Source: Bradyrhizobium algeriense
GTDB taxonomy: Bacteria; Pseudomonadota; Alphaproteobacteria; Rhizobiales; Xanthobacteraceae
Direction of reading: 5' to 3'
Length of the DNA stretch: 64,000 bases
Assembly (NCBI RefSeq): GCF_003062295.1
Contig: NZ_PYCN01000016.1
Location: 104,936 to 168,935, forward strand
Shown here: piece by piece, positions 35,401-43,990 of the stretch
Layout of the letters: every line of letters starts with the position of its first letter
Position numbering within the stretch: position 1 is the stretch's first letter
Program-made: the position numbers and the translations under genes
Notes under the pieces: generated by a model
The model's input: the letters and a program-made list of their open reading frames with translations, nothing else
Database searches by the model: none
What the model was told of the DNA's origin: nothing

Positions 35401-35617
35401 CATTGATCTCCTGCTCGATCGGGGCTGCAACCGTGTCGGAAACGGTCTGCGCGGTGGCGCCCGGATATTGCGTGGTGACGACGACGGTCGGCGGCACCAC
35501 CTGCGGATATTCCGAGACCGGCAGCGTGGTGTAGGCGATCGCGCCGACGATCAGCAGCACGATCGACAGCACCATCGCCAGGATAGGCTGATTGATGGAA
35601 AGCCTGCCCAGATTCAT
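32465..35617 (-). CDS. RND efflux transporter permease (HAE1/MexF-like)
   Basis: A full-length (1050 residue) RND pump with twelve transmembrane helices and two large periplasmic loops. The proton-relay aspartates are in VGIVVDDAIVVVENVER (about residue 407), and the matching lysine is in GLAAKNAILIVEFAR (about 945). ISNYALLQVRDELLRLDGIG is characteristic of the MexF/AcrB group. It overlaps the adaptor gene by 4 bp and is its partner. No outer-membrane channel gene is present here, so a TolC-type protein from elsewhere is needed. Substrates may be drugs, solvents or plant compounds. Confidence 0.92.
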   Translation of the reverse strand: MNLGRLSINQPILAMVLSIVLLIVGAIAYTTLPVSEYPQVVPPTVVVTTQYPGATAQTVSDTVAAPIEQEINGVEDMLYLYSQATSNGNLTITVTFKLGTDLDKAQVLVQNRVAIAQPRLPEEVQRNGVVTRKNSPDILMVVFMLSPDDSFDQLYISNYALLQVRDELLRLDGIGDIQMFGARDYSMRLWLDPDRIATLGLTSAEVVAAIRAQNLQITGGQIGEPPIADRAFQPNLTFIGRLKDPKQFEDIVVRAGADGRTVRLRDVARVELGALSYSTNSFLLRKSAVALLVTQRPGSNALATAKNISDTMEKLKARFPKGLDYNIGYNPTEFIAQSVHELIKTIYEAMVLVVIVVLVFLQGWRASIIPIVAIPVSLVGTFAVMAALGFSINNLTLFGLVLAVGIVVDDAIVVVENVERHLEHGMSRRDAALKTMEEVGSALVSIALVLCAVFVPTAFLGGISGQFFQQFAVTIAVATAISCFCSLTLSPALASLILVPHEEKKPPARWNFIARGWDAFTGYFNRGFDRLSHGYARAADFVIRHSVAMLLLYVALIGSAGWLLAITPQGFIPAQDRGYVIISVQLPGAASLARTTDIVRQIEKAALDTPGITKVAAFAGFSGATRTQAGNAAALFPVFEEPEVRLKKGLNAAVITADLRKRLSAIQGAFIIVIPPPPVPGIGTGGGFTMRVQDRQGRGPELLAAANDELVNAARMAPGLTQVFSPFTANTPQLFVDIDRVKAQKLGVPIANVNETIQTYFGSTYVNDFNLFGRTYHVTAQADLPFRKERSDLARLRTRNAAGDMVMLGSVVEFRDVSGPDRVARYNLYPAAELQGEALPGTSSATAINTMKKLAEETLPSGFSFEWTDLSYQQVTGGNAGLYVFPICVLFVYLVLAAQYGSWSLPFAVILIVPMCLLAATIGVRIMGQDVNILTQIGFVVLVGLAAKNAILIVEFARDIELEGKARLEAVIEACRLRLRPILMTSFAFILGVLPLVISSGSGSEMRQAVGVAVFFGMLGVTLFGLIFTPIFYVIVRNLADGKGKKPAAA

Positions 35618-36822
35618 GTCTTGCCACCGGCCGGCTTGACCTCGGCTGTCTGCGGGGTGACTTTCGCGCCCACGCGCGCCCGCTGCAGGCCATCAACGAT
35701 CACGCGGTCTTCCGGCTTCAGGCCCTCACGGACCACGCGCAGGCCTTCATCGAGCGGCCCAAGCGTCACCGGCTTTGCCTCGACCGTGTTGTCGTCCTTG
35801 ACGACGAAAACGATCTTCCGCGACTGGTCGGTCGCGACAGCCGTGTCCGGCAGCAGCAGCGCCTCATAGGGCGCGCTGCCGATGATCCGCACCCGGCCGA
35901 ACTGGCCGGGCAGGATCGAGAGATCCTTGTTCTGGATGACGGCGCGGCTGCGCAGCGTCCCGGTCGAGACATCCAGGCGGTTGTCGAGGAAATCCATCTT
36001 GCCCTCATGCGAGGGCTTGGTCCCGCCGGTCAGCGTCACCTCGACTGGGTTCGGCGTATCACGCGAGCTCGGGCGTTTGCCTTCGAACCAGAGCCGGCTG
36101 TTTCGCAGGTAGGTCGCCTCGTCGACGTCGAAATAGATGTAGATCGGATCGAGCGAGACGATCGAGGTGAGCAGCGTCGCGCCGCCTTCGCTGCCCTGCA
36201 CGAGATTGCCCGGCGTGACCAGATGGCGGCTCACCCGGCCAGTGATCGGCGCCATCACATGGCTGAACTCGATATTGAGCTTGGCGGCCTTGAGCGCACC
36301 TTCGGCCTGCATTTCCGCGGCGCGCGCCGCCTGCAAGGTCTGGCGGCGCTGGTCGACGATGGAATCGGATACGGCCTGGGTCTGGTTCAGGGTCAGGGCG
36401 CGGTCGAGTTCGCGCCTGGCAAGTTCGGCCCTCGCACGTGCGTCCGACAACTGGCCATCGGCCTGCTCGGCGACCGCCTCGAACGGACGAGCGTCAATCA
36501 CATAAAGCAGATCACCCGCGCGCACGATGGAGCCGTCGCGGAATTCGACGCTGGTGACGAAACCGCCGACGCGGGCGCGAACCTGGACTTCCTGAATTGC
36601 CTCGAACCGCCCGGTGAACTCATCCCAGTCCGTCACGGTGCGCTTCACCGGCTGCGCGACCGTAACCGATGGCGCGGCGGGAGCCGCCTGTTGCGCCGGC
36701 TTGTCGCCGCAGGCCGACAGCGCCAGCGCGAGCAGCGGGGTCAACCATTTGAGGCTACGAGGTGAGCGAATGTCGACCCCCGCCGGCAAAACCGGACGTT
36801 TCAATTGCTCAGTTGCAGTCAA
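35614..36822 (-). CDS. RND efflux periplasmic adaptor (membrane fusion protein)
   Basis: This 402-residue adaptor has a lipoprotein signal (LTPLLALALSACGDKP, so a lipidated cysteine). VRARVGGFVTSVEFRDGSIV is the lipoyl half, a coiled-coil hairpin region spans about 120-180, and beta-barrel and membrane-proximal domains follow. TTG 36822, with GGGGAG upstream, is the likely start; ATG 36888 would add 22 residues that do not fit a signal peptide. It links the pump to an outer-membrane channel. Confidence 0.87.
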   Translation of the reverse strand: MTATEQLKRPVLPAGVDIRSPRSLKWLTPLLALALSACGDKPAQQAAPAAPSVTVAQPVKRTVTDWDEFTGRFEAIQEVQVRARVGGFVTSVEFRDGSIVRAGDLLYVIDARPFEAVAEQADGQLSDARARAELARRELDRALTLNQTQAVSDSIVDQRRQTLQAARAAEMQAEGALKAAKLNIEFSHVMAPITGRVSRHLVTPGNLVQGSEGGATLLTSIVSLDPIYIYFDVDEATYLRNSRLWFEGKRPSSRDTPNPVEVTLTGGTKPSHEGKMDFLDNRLDVSTGTLRSRAVIQNKDLSILPGQFGRVRIIGSAPYEALLLPDTAVATDQSRKIVFVVKDDNTVEAKPVTLGPLDEGLRVVREGLKPEDRVIVDGLQRARVGAKVTPQTAEVKPAGGKT

Positions 36823-37441
36823 ACCCCATCTCCCCTCTCGACATCCCTGATGGATGAAAGCCGCCGTGGAACTTATGGCGGAGGCCACAGATGTGATCGG
36901 TTCCCAGTCTCGTCAAGAACCCGGCGGGATCAAGCACAATCGTTATGCATCCGCGGAGCCAACGCGCCGCTCCATGCGGATCTCATGTTTTTTTGCACTG
37001 CGATGACGGCGGAACCGTTGCGGCGAGCGCTCAGCTAACCGCTGGCCGATGACGAAAACGTGACGCGAAGGCGTTACGTCGGCCCCGGAATGACCGCGGC
37101 AAGTTGCAGCGAAATAGCCGACGGGCAAACCAGCTTCGTAGCCCGGATGGAGCAAGCGAAATCCGGGGTTGCTCTAACACCGTTTCCGGATTTCGCGGAG
37201 CCTGTCATCACTGTGCGCGCGCAGCGCGCATTCGCGCGACCCGCCTGAAATCCGTAGGATGGGTGGAGCGCAGCGATACCCATCATCTCTCAAACCGGCA
37301 TTGATGGGTATCGCTTCGCTCCACCCATCCTACGGGACGGTCCGGCCGCACCATCTTCGGGCATGACGCCGCTAATTTCCTCCGCTAACCTTGCCGGCCA
37401 AGGCTCGCAACAAGGGCCAAAAATGTCCGGGGAGGACAAGC
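36823..37441. other. Divergent intergenic region, mostly dispersed-repeat sequence
   Basis: No gene is supported. The stretch at 37137-37205 carries CCCGGATGGAGCAAGCGAAA and CCGGATTTCGCGGAGC, a truncated dispersed repeat. A complete inverted repeat follows at 37252-37335. Promoters for the adaptor operon and for the alcohol dehydrogenase gene must lie here, but I cannot place them. Confidence 0.5.
37252..37335. repeat. Palindromic intergenic repeat (CCGTAGGATGGGTGGAGC family)
   Basis: CCGTAGGATGGGTGGAGCGC then AGCGATACCCATCA is matched by TGATGGGTATCGCTTCGC and TCCACCCATCCTACGG, with arms of about 34 bp around a short centre. It is the most perfect palindrome of the window. Confidence 0.85.
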
Positions 37442-38596
37442 GTGCACAAAGGGCGTGTCGTATTCGGCGCGATGGATGAGGTCGTGTTCGGACGGCCGGC
37501 ATCCGAGGCGCTCGTCGAGCAGTTGAACCGGCTCGGCTCCACACGCGCCTTCCTGATGGTCAGCGGCACGCTGAACCGCGAAACCGATGAGATCGAGAAT
37601 ATTCGCCGCGGGCTGGGGCCGCACTGCGCCGGCACCTTCGATGCCATGCCGCCGCATACGCCGCGCGCGGCCGTCATTGCCGCCAGCGAACAGGCTCGCA
37701 CCGCGAATGCCGATCTCATCGTTACCATCGGCGGCGGCTCGATTACCGACGGCGCCAAGGCGGTGCAGCTTTGCCTCGCCAACGATATCCGCCATCCTGA
37801 CGACATCGACAGGATCAGGGCCGGTCGCGGCGCGTCGCCGCAGCTCACCGCGCCGACGGTGCGCCAGATCAGCGTACCGACGACGATTGCCGGCGGCGAG
37901 TTCTCAGCCGCGGCTGGAGTCACCAACGAGAACACCAAGGTCAAGGAAGGCCTGCGCCATCCACTGCTGATACCGCGCGCGGTGATTCTCGATCCCTGGC
38001 TTAGCCAGCACACCCCGGAATGGCTGTGGCTTTCGACCGGCATCCGCGCCGTCGACCATTGCGTCGAGGGCATCTGCGCGCGCGAGGCGCATCCTTACGG
38101 CGACGCCCAGGCGCTGATGGGGCTGTCGATGTTGGCGCAGGCGCTGCCGCGGGTGAAGGCCGACGCCAAAGACCTCGACGCGCGGATGGATTGCCAGATC
38201 GGCACCTGGCTTTCGACCGGACCGCTGGCCTCGGGCGTGCCGATGGGCGCCAGCCACGGCATCGGCTACGTGCTCGGCGCGGAATTCGGCGTGCCGCACG
38301 GCTACACCTCCTGCGTCATGCTGCCGTCGGTGATGCGCTGGAACAAATCTGTCAACGCCGACCGGCAGGCGCAGGTCGCAGCCGCGATGGGACACCCGAA
38401 CGAGGACGCCGGCGATGTGCTTGACGCCTTCATTCGCAACCTCGGCATGCCGCGCAGCCTGCGCGAGGTCAAAGTTGGACCTGAGCATTTCGACCGTATC
38501 GCACAACAGGCGATGGCAACGCCCTGGGTGCCGCGCAATCCGCGCAAGATCGAGGGGCCGGCACAGGTTCGCGAAATTCTCGAGTTGGCCGCCTAG
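37442..38596 (+). CDS. Iron-containing alcohol dehydrogenase (maleylacetate reductase-like)
   Basis: This 384-residue group III alcohol dehydrogenase family member has nucleotide-binding TIGGGSITDGAK (about residues 97-108). Metal-site histidines lie in AVDHCVEGICA, GASHGIGYVLG and FGVPHGYTS. TTIAGGEFSAAAGVTN replaces the TTAGTGSE/TTYAGSE motif, which places it near maleylacetate reductases. The start is GTG 37442, 6 bases after GGGGAGG. The next gene, an acyl-CoA synthetase, follows by 16 bp. The substrate is unknown. Confidence 0.85.
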   Translation: MHKGRVVFGAMDEVVFGRPASEALVEQLNRLGSTRAFLMVSGTLNRETDEIENIRRGLGPHCAGTFDAMPPHTPRAAVIAASEQARTANADLIVTIGGGSITDGAKAVQLCLANDIRHPDDIDRIRAGRGASPQLTAPTVRQISVPTTIAGGEFSAAAGVTNENTKVKEGLRHPLLIPRAVILDPWLSQHTPEWLWLSTGIRAVDHCVEGICAREAHPYGDAQALMGLSMLAQALPRVKADAKDLDARMDCQIGTWLSTGPLASGVPMGASHGIGYVLGAEFGVPHGYTSCVMLPSVMRWNKSVNADRQAQVAAAMGHPNEDAGDVLDAFIRNLGMPRSLREVKVGPEHFDRIAQQAMATPWVPRNPRKIEGPAQVREILELAA

Positions 38597-38612
38597 GGAG
38601 ACCGGAACGACA

Positions 38613-40163
38613 ATGTACACCGGCAAGCACGTTCATCTTCGTCCGCTACAGCCCGCCTTCATCATGGCTGATACCGGCGAGACGGTTACCTATCGCGAGC
38701 TGGAGGCGCGCTGCAACCGGCTGGCGCATCTGCTTCGCAACCGCGGCCTGAAGCGGCTCGATCACTATTCGATCTTCATGGAGAACAACAGCCGCTATCT
38801 GGAATCCTGCGGCGCCGGCGAACGCTCGGGCCTCTATTACACCTGCGTGAACTCTTACCTCACCGCGAGCGAGCTCGCCTATATCCTGACCAACAGCCAG
38901 TCGCGCATCCTCATCACATCAAGGGAAAAACTCGATGTCGCGCGCGAGGCGCTGAAGGAATACCCGCAGGTGGAGCTTTGCATCGTCGCCGATGGTGACG
39001 GCGAAAGCGACCGCATCGTTGGCCTGCAAGAAGTAACGGCTGACTTGCCGCACACCCCGATATCGGATGAATGCGTCGGCACCGCGATGCTCTATTCCTC
39101 CGGCACCACCGGCCGGCCGAAGGGGATTCTGCGCCCGTTGCCGAAACTGCCGGCTGACCAGCAATTGCCGCTGTTCGATTTCCTGGTGAAGATCTGGCAG
39201 TACCGCGAGGGCATGATCTATTTGTCGCCGGCGCCGCTCTACCACTCGGCGCCGCAGGCGGCCGTCAACCTCACGATCAAGATGGGCGGCACCGCCATCA
39301 TCATGGAACGGTTCGATCCCGAACAATATCTCGCACTGATTCCGAAATGGGGTGTCACCCACACCCAGCTTGTGCCGACGATGTTCTCGCGCATGCTGAA
39401 ACTGCCGCAAGAGGTGCGCGCCCGCCATGATTTGTCATCCCTCGAAATCGCGATCCACGCCGCCGCGCCCTGCCCCGCGGCGGTGAAGGACGACATCATC
39501 AAATGGTGGGGACCGATCATCCATGAATATTACGGCGCCACCGAAGGGCTCGGCTTCACCGCCTGCAATAGCGAGGAATGGCTGGCCCATCGCGGCACCG
39601 TGGGCCGGGTGCTGCTCGGCGATCTGCATATTCTCGACGAGAACATGCAGCCCTGCCCGGTCGGCACATCAGGCACGGTGTGGTTCAAGACCGCCACGCC
39701 GTTCGAGTATTTCAACGATCCGGGCAAGACCCGGGAGGCCCGCTCGGCCGACGGCAGCATGAGCACGGTCGGCGACGTCGGCTATGTCGACGATGACGGC
39801 TATCTCTATCTGACCGATCGCGCGACCTTCATGATCATCTCCGGCGGCGTCAACATCTATCCGCAGGAATGCGAGAACCTGCTGATCACCCATCCCAAGA
39901 TCGCGGACGCGGCGGTGTTCGGCGTGCCCAATCCGGATCTCGGCGAAGAGGTGAAAGCGGTGGTGCAGCCGATGCCGGGCGTTTCGCCGGGGCAGGAACT
40001 GGCCGATGAACTGATCGCCTTCTGCAGCCTGTCGCTGTCGCGCCAGAAGGTGCCGCGCTCGATCGATTTCGAGGCCGAGCTACCGCGGCTTCCGACCGGA
40101 AAACTCTACAAACGCCTGTTGCGCGATCGCTATTGGGGCAACAAGACCTCGCGGATCGTATGA
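38613..40163 (+). CDS. Acyl-CoA synthetase (AMP-binding, adenylate-forming)
   Basis: This 516-residue class I adenylate-forming enzyme has the P-loop MLYSSGTTGRPKGIL (about 157-171), EYYGATEGLGF (about 307), GDVGYVDDDGYLYLTDR, and the C-terminal lysine region LPRLPTGKLYKR. It probably activates a carboxylic acid as its CoA thioester in the cytoplasm. It is encoded between the iron alcohol dehydrogenase and a peptide-type ABC importer, so it may act on a compound imported by that system. The acid is not known. Confidence 0.88.
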   Translation: MYTGKHVHLRPLQPAFIMADTGETVTYRELEARCNRLAHLLRNRGLKRLDHYSIFMENNSRYLESCGAGERSGLYYTCVNSYLTASELAYILTNSQSRILITSREKLDVAREALKEYPQVELCIVADGDGESDRIVGLQEVTADLPHTPISDECVGTAMLYSSGTTGRPKGILRPLPKLPADQQLPLFDFLVKIWQYREGMIYLSPAPLYHSAPQAAVNLTIKMGGTAIIMERFDPEQYLALIPKWGVTHTQLVPTMFSRMLKLPQEVRARHDLSSLEIAIHAAAPCPAAVKDDIIKWWGPIIHEYYGATEGLGFTACNSEEWLAHRGTVGRVLLGDLHILDENMQPCPVGTSGTVWFKTATPFEYFNDPGKTREARSADGSMSTVGDVGYVDDDGYLYLTDRATFMIISGGVNIYPQECENLLITHPKIADAAVFGVPNPDLGEEVKAVVQPMPGVSPGQELADELIAFCSLSLSRQKVPRSIDFEAELPRLPTGKLYKRLLRDRYWGNKTSRIV

Positions 40164-40438
40164 GGCCGGCACGCAAATCGAACGCAAACATGAGGCGTGG
40201 TGGTGCAGTGCATCATCAGGCGAGACATTACGGCGCGAGCGCCGACGCAGCGGCTGCGCTGCAACGAACCTGCCGATTTCGCAGCAAATGGGCCAGGCAG
40301 CGCGCGTGTTCCGCCACGCGGATTTCGATTAGTCCGAATTGCCGATCCTTGCATTGGCTTGGCAGGTTGCTCCAACGCCGCGCCATGGTATCGTCGATAC
40401 CAATCGGCCGGTTGAGACCGAAAAATGTGGAGGGGATC

Positions 40439-42034
40439 ATGCGGAGCGTGCAAGCGCTTGTTGTCGCGGCATTGTTATTGCTTCCGGCTTTTGACGTTGC
40501 ATCGGCCGGCGAGCCGAAACAGGGCGGCATCCTCAGGGTCTATCACCGCGACAGCCCGGGCAGCGCCTCGATCCACGAAGGCGCGACCTATTCGATCAAC
40601 ATTCCCTTCATGCCGGTTTTCAACAACCTCGTCGTCTTCAAGCAGGACGTGGCGCAGAACAGCGTGGATTCGATTGTCCCCGATCTCGCGGAGAGCTGGG
40701 CCTGGAGCAGCGACGGCAAGAAACTGACCTTCAAGCTGAAGCAGGGCGTCAAATGGCATGACGGCAAGCCGTTCACGTCGGCCGACGTCAAATGCACCTT
40801 CGACATGGTGATGGGCAAGTCGCAGCAGAAGTTCCGCCAGAACCCGCGAAAGTCCTGGTATGATCAGGTCAGCGACGTGACCGTCAACGGCGATTTCGAA
40901 GCGTCCTTCGAATTGAAGCGGCCGCAGCCGGCTTTGCTGTCGCTGCTCGCCTCGGGCTACACGCCGGTTTACCCCTGCCACGTCTCTCCGGCCGACATGC
41001 GCACCAAGCCGATCGGCACCGGCCCGTTCAAATTCGTCGAGTTCAAGGCCAACGAGTCGATCAAGCTCACGAAGAACCCTGATTACTTCAAGAAGGGCCT
41101 GCCGCATCTCGACGGCATCGAATTCACCATCATTACCAACCGCTCGACGGCGATTCTCGGATTTGTCTCCGGAAAATTCGACATGACGTTCCCGACCGAA
41201 GTGTCGATCCCGCTGCTCAAGGAGGTCAAGTCGCAGGCGCCAAACGCGGTTTGCGTGGTCGAGCCGATTAATGTTTCGACCAACATCATCGTCAACTCGT
41301 CCTCCCCGCCGTTTGACAATCCGGACATTCGCCGGGCGCTAGCGCTGGCGCTGGATCGCAACGCGTTCGTGCAGATCCTGTTCGAGGGGCAGGCCGATAT
41401 CGGCGGCACCATGCTGCCGGCGCCGGGCGGATTGTGGGCTATGCCGAAGGAAATGCTGGAATCGATCCCGGGCTACGGCCCCGACATCAACGCCAACCGG
41501 GAAGAGGCGCGTAAATTGATGCAGAAGGCGGGTTTCGGCCCGGACAAGCGTCTCGCCGTCAAGGTCGCCACGCGCAACATTCCGATTTACCGCGATCCTG
41601 CCGTGATCCTGATCGACCAGATCAAGAGCATCTACATCGATGGCGAACTCGACGTCGTCGACACCGCGCAATGGTTCCCGAAGGTCGCGCGCAAGGACTA
41701 CGCGCTCGGCCTCAACCTCACCGGCAACGCGGTCGACGATCCCGACCAGTCGTTCTACGAGAACTATTCCTGCGGATCGGAGCGCAACTACACCAACTAC
41801 TGCAACAAGGAGATCGAAAAACTGTTCGATCAGCAGTCGGTCGAGAAGGATGTTGCCAAGCGCAAGAAGCTGGTCTGGGAGATCGACAAGAAGCTTCAGG
41901 AAGATGTGGCGAGGCCGATCATATACCATAGCCGGAACGGCTCCTGCTGGCAGCCTTACGTCAAGGGCATCACCATCATGGTGAACAGCTCCTATAACGG
42001 CTATCGTTACGAAGACGTCTGGATGGACAAGTAA
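40439..42034 (+). CDS. ABC transporter substrate-binding protein, Dpp/Opp (family 5)
   Basis: This 531-residue periplasmic binding protein has a signal peptide (LVVAALLLLPAFDVASAG). The SBP family 5 signature is present: LTFKLKQGVKWHDGKPFTSA followed by DVKCTFDM. GGAGGGG lies just before ATG 40439. It is the first gene of a five-gene importer. The ligand could be peptides, opines, glycosides or other solutes. About 275 bp of gene-free DNA separate it from the acyl-CoA synthetase. Confidence 0.9.
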   Translation: MRSVQALVVAALLLLPAFDVASAGEPKQGGILRVYHRDSPGSASIHEGATYSINIPFMPVFNNLVVFKQDVAQNSVDSIVPDLAESWAWSSDGKKLTFKLKQGVKWHDGKPFTSADVKCTFDMVMGKSQQKFRQNPRKSWYDQVSDVTVNGDFEASFELKRPQPALLSLLASGYTPVYPCHVSPADMRTKPIGTGPFKFVEFKANESIKLTKNPDYFKKGLPHLDGIEFTIITNRSTAILGFVSGKFDMTFPTEVSIPLLKEVKSQAPNAVCVVEPINVSTNIIVNSSSPPFDNPDIRRALALALDRNAFVQILFEGQADIGGTMLPAPGGLWAMPKEMLESIPGYGPDINANREEARKLMQKAGFGPDKRLAVKVATRNIPIYRDPAVILIDQIKSIYIDGELDVVDTAQWFPKVARKDYALGLNLTGNAVDDPDQSFYENYSCGSERNYTNYCNKEIEKLFDQQSVEKDVAKRKKLVWEIDKKLQEDVARPIIYHSRNGSCWQPYVKGITIMVNSSYNGYRYEDVWMDK

Positions 42035-42080
42035 AGCCCAGCCGCGGAATCCGTTCGCCAGTCGAAATCTAATAACTTAC

Positions 42081-42125
42081 GCGTATTCCGATCGCAAAAC
42101 CGGTACCCACTTTTGCGGAATACGC
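42081..42125. repeat. Palindromic repeat between binding-protein and permease genes
   Basis: GCGTATTCCG and CGGAATACGC flank ATCGCAAAACCGGTACCCAC TTTTG, giving a hairpin of the same style as the type-E repeats in the sox operon. It probably protects the abundant binding-protein mRNA or weakens read-through to the permease genes. Confidence 0.7.
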
Positions 42126-42144
42126 TGACGGGAGAAACCGCCAG

Positions 42145-43092
42145 GTGTTTGCTTATATCGTGCGGCGCCTTGCATTGATGCTCGTGACCCTGATCGGGAT
42201 CTCGATCATCATCTTCGTGCTGCTGCGCGTCGTCCCCGGCAACATCGTCGATATCCTGTTCGACGCCGCCGGCTTCGTCGACCCCACCGACAAGGCCAAC
42301 CTCGAAAAGGAGCTTGGCCTCAACCTGCCGATCTACCAGCAATATCTGAACTGGATCGGCGGGCTACTGCACGGCGATCTCGGCTACTCCTACGTGTCGG
42401 AAAAGCCGGCGCTGCAGGAGATCCTGCCGCGCATTCCAATCACCGCGCGGCTGGCGGCGCTGGCGCTGCTGTTCTCCGCTTCCATCGGCATTCCCCTGGG
42501 CGTGCTCAGCGCAGTCCATCAGGGCTCGCGGCTCGACTATACCTTGCGCGTTGTCAGCCTGAGCGGCCTGTCGCTGCCTTCCTTCTGGCTCGGGCTGTTG
42601 ATCCTGATGGCTTCGGTTTCGCTGTTCGGCAGCATGCCGATCTACAATCCGAATCCAAAGACCTGGACCGAGGCTTTTGCGATCTATGCCGTCCCCGCAA
42701 TGGCGGTCGGCTTTCGCAGCGCCGCGCTGACCATGCGCATCACGCGCTCCTCGATGCTGGAAATCCTGCGGCAGGACTACATCCGCACCGCGCGCGCCAA
42801 GGGCGCTTCCGAGGCGTCGGTCAATTATCGCCACGCGCTGAAGAACGCCATTCTACCGGTCATTACCGTGATCGGCATCGAGGCGGCGTTCCTGATCGGC
42901 GGGCTGATCGTCACCGAAACCGTGTTCAACATTCCCGGCGTTGCCCGCTTCCTGGTCGAGGCGCTGCGCTGGCGCGATTACCCGATCGTCCAGAATCTCG
43001 TGATGCTGATCGCCGTGGTCGTGGTGGTCGCAAACTTCACCGTCGACATGCTTTACGCCGCGATCGACCCGCGCATCCGCTATGGGGACTAG
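42145..43092 (+). CDS. ABC transporter permease, DppB/OppB family
   Basis: This 315-residue permease has the N-terminal helix and motif FAYIVRRLALMLVTLIGISI and an EAA-type loop (RTARAKGASEASVNYRHALKNA). Six hydrophobic segments fit the DppB family. The start at ATG or GTG 42145 follows GGGAGAAACC. It overlaps the next permease by 11 bp. Confidence 0.91.
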   Translation: MFAYIVRRLALMLVTLIGISIIIFVLLRVVPGNIVDILFDAAGFVDPTDKANLEKELGLNLPIYQQYLNWIGGLLHGDLGYSYVSEKPALQEILPRIPITARLAALALLFSASIGIPLGVLSAVHQGSRLDYTLRVVSLSGLSLPSFWLGLLILMASVSLFGSMPIYNPNPKTWTEAFAIYAVPAMAVGFRSAALTMRITRSSMLEILRQDYIRTARAKGASEASVNYRHALKNAILPVITVIGIEAAFLIGGLIVTETVFNIPGVARFLVEALRWRDYPIVQNLVMLIAVVVVVANFTVDMLYAAIDPRIRYGD

Positions 43093-43990
43093 CCGCTTGG
43101 CCACGATCAACTTCGACAGCGAGTTAAGACGGGCCGGCGCCCATTCGACGCATGGCTGGCGCCGTCTGCTGTTTTTGGCGCAGCGCTATCTGCTCGGCAC
43201 GATCGGCCTTGTCATCATGGTGATGTTCGTCTGGATGGCGATTTCGGCCGACCTGATCTGCCGTTACGATCCACTCAGCGTCGATTCCGCGCAACGGCTG
43301 GCCTCACCCAGCGCGGCGCACTGGATGGGAACCGATTCATTCGGCCGCGACGTCTGGAGCCGGATCGTGCACGGTGCGCGCGTATCGCTCGCCGTCGGCA
43401 TCGGCGCCACCGTACTGGGATCGTCAATCGGCGTCATTGTCGGGCTAGCATCCGGCTATCTGTCCGGCTGGGTTGACCTGCTATTCCAGCGCATCACCGA
43501 CATTCTGCAGGCCCTGCCCTTGCTGGTGCTGGCGCTGGTGATGACGGCGGCGCTCGGGCCGTCATTGCCGAACGTCATCATCGCCATTGCGATCCCGCTG
43601 ATCCCGACTGTCGCCCGCGTCATTCGCGCCAATACGCTGGCGCTGCGCGAACTGCCGTTCGTCGAGGCCGCAAAATCCATCGGCATGAGCGAGACCCGCA
43701 TCGCGCTGCGCCACGTGCTGCCCAACACGCTGGCGCCTCTGATCGTGCTGGCGACCGCGCAACTCGGCTCCACCATCCTCACCGAAGCCTCGCTGTCGTT
43801 CCTCGGCCTCGGCATTCCCGAACCCTATCCGTCCTGGGGACGCATGCTGTCGGAATCGGCGGCGGAATATGTCCGCACCGCGCCGTGGCTGGTGATATTC
43901 CCCGGCGTCGCCATCAGCCTTGCGGTGTTCGGCACCAATCTGTTCGGCGACGCATTGCGCGACATCCTCGATCCAAGGCAGCGCGGCTGA
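43082..43990 (+). CDS. ABC transporter permease, DppC/OppC family
   Basis: This 302-residue protein has the DppC layout: a cytoplasmic N-terminus, one helix at about 40-60, then the soluble HWMGTDSFGRDVWSRIVHGA motif and five further helices. The EAA loop reads EAAKSIGMSETRIALRHVLPN. It forms the channel with the preceding permease. Its stop overlaps the first ATPase start by one base (TGATG). Confidence 0.92.
   Translation: MGTSRLATINFDSELRRAGAHSTHGWRRLLFLAQRYLLGTIGLVIMVMFVWMAISADLICRYDPLSVDSAQRLASPSAAHWMGTDSFGRDVWSRIVHGARVSLAVGIGATVLGSSIGVIVGLASGYLSGWVDLLFQRITDILQALPLLVLALVMTAALGPSLPNVIIAIAIPLIPTVARVIRANTLALRELPFVEAAKSIGMSETRIALRHVLPNTLAPLIVLATAQLGSTILTEASLSFLGLGIPEPYPSWGRMLSESAAEYVRTAPWLVIFPGVAISLAVFGTNLFGDALRDILDPRQRG

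Noticed and set aside
32372..35869. Two very long plus-strand frames (536 and 628 codons) opposite the RND pump and adaptor
   Set aside because: The translations are Arg/His/Asp-rich without motifs. The minus strand carries a complete RND permease with its proton-relay residues and an overlapping adaptor.
40130..40453. Minus-strand frame of 107 codons in the gap before the Dpp-type binding-protein gene
   Set aside because: It lacks a ribosome site, overlaps both neighbours and has Arg/Cys-rich composition without motifs.
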